Assembly: GCA_046091165.1 (NCBI GenBank)
Contig: JBJTBE010000105.1
Span: forward strand, 1 to 10,833
Source: F1-60-MAGs163 sp046091165
Lineage (GTDB): Bacteria; Actinomycetota; Thermoleophilia; Solirubrobacterales; Solirubrobacteraceae
Direction: 5' to 3'
DNA length: 10,833 bases
A program made the translations under genes and the position numbers. This document shows, one piece after another, positions 10,622 to 10,833 of this stretch. Each line of letters opens with the position of its first letter. Position 1 is the first letter of the stretch. A model generated the notes under the pieces. That model did no database searches and was not told the origin of the DNA. It saw only the letters and a list, made by a program, of their open reading frames with translations.

Positions 10622-10649
10622 GGGCGCCGGAGCTCGCGCTCCGACGCCC
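10622..10649 (+). terminator. Probable terminator after gyrA
   Basis: GGGCG (10622-10626) and CGGAGC (10628-10633) pair with GCTCCG (10638-10643) and CGCCC (10645-10649) around a TCGC loop. That is 11 base pairs with one C/A mismatch, starting nine bases after the gyrA stop. No U-run follows, as is common for strong GC hairpins in high-G+C bacteria. It most likely ends the gyrB-gyrA transcript. Confidence 0.65.
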
Positions 10650-10660
10650 AAACGTCAACT

Positions 10661-10785
10661 GGACGTAGACCGCACGATCACTCTCGCCTGCAACTGCAGG
10701 AGGCCGGAGGGACCACTCCCGGCTGATCGAACGGCGGTGTCCCGGGTTGGACTGCGCTAGGCGGTCCAGTCAACCGTGGCTAGCG
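10661..10785 (+). ncRNA. Candidate structured RNA downstream of gyrA (unrecognised)
   Basis: No known RNA family is recognised. The plus strand can fold into a nested stem: GGAC/GTCC (10661-10664 with 10739-10742), ACCGC/GCGGT (10669-10673 with 10734-10738) and CGATCA/TGATCG (10675-10680 with 10724-10729). This closes a three-way junction holding two hairpins, CCTGC-AACT-GCAGG (10687-10700) and GCCGGAG with its partner (10703-10723). A further hairpin at 10745-10775 has a loop that could pair with 10780-10785. No reading frame here looks like a protein. GC-rich DNA folds readily, so this is a hypothesis; it could also be the leader of a gene beyond the window. The remaining bases, 10786-10833, show nothing I can name. 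Confidence 0.25.
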
Positions 10786-10833
10786 CCCGGTCACCTCCAG
10801 GGTCCCGCAAGAACTAGATGAATCGATTTGGAC

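Noticed and set aside
10614..10833. tRNA-Ile or tRNA-Ala gene after gyrA, often found there in Actinomycetota
   Set aside because: I looked for a TTCGA-type T-loop and a matching acceptor stem and saw neither; the hairpins present do not form a cloverleaf.

Overview
The window is a chromosomal replication-origin neighbourhood from a high-G+C bacterium. Reading outward from a divergent promoter region at about 1102-1302, a leftward (minus strand) operon carries rpmH, rnpA, yidD and the start of yidC, which is cut by the left edge. A rightward (plus strand) series carries dnaA, dnaN, recF, a DUF721/DciA-like gene, gyrB and gyrA. This order, with a DUF721 gene between recF and gyrB, is typical of Actinomycetota. 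The strong G+C bias, GTG starts and GTGA/ATGA overlaps agree. A deep-branching class such as Thermoleophilia is my guess, because GyrB is the long form with an insert; I cannot prove the class from this window.

Layout: 1-297 yidC (partial), 294-569 yidD, 566-964 rnpA, 967-1101 rpmH (all minus); 1102-1302 divergent intergenic region with one near-consensus DnaA-box-like site; 1303-2709 dnaA; 2710-2815 a G+C-poorer intergenic stretch with short repeats, the likeliest origin segment here; 2816-3922 dnaN; 3922-5028 recF; 5025-5351 DUF721/DciA-like; 5352-5530 a leader region with three inverted repeats; 5531-7957 gyrB; 7980-10613 gyrA; 10614-10833 a terminator-like hairpin followed by a gene-free but strongly self-complementary stretch.

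The plus-strand genes form a replication-initiation and topology set. DnaA opens the origin, the DciA-like protein probably helps load the helicase, DnaN is the sliding clamp, RecF acts at gaps and stalled forks, and GyrB/GyrA supply negative supercoils. The minus-strand genes make ribosomal protein L34, the RNase P protein, and two membrane-protein insertion factors.

I found no mobile element, CRISPR array, intein, tRNA or rRNA, and no new multi-gene system. The points most worth a second look are: a DnaA whose DNA-recognition helix departs from the near-invariant DHT signature while canonical DnaA boxes are scarce; an rnpA frame that stays open through all of rpmH, as in Thermus; a terminator-like hairpin right in front of gyrB; a histone-H1-like basic tail on GyrA; the long GyrB insert; and a possible structured RNA downstream of gyrA.
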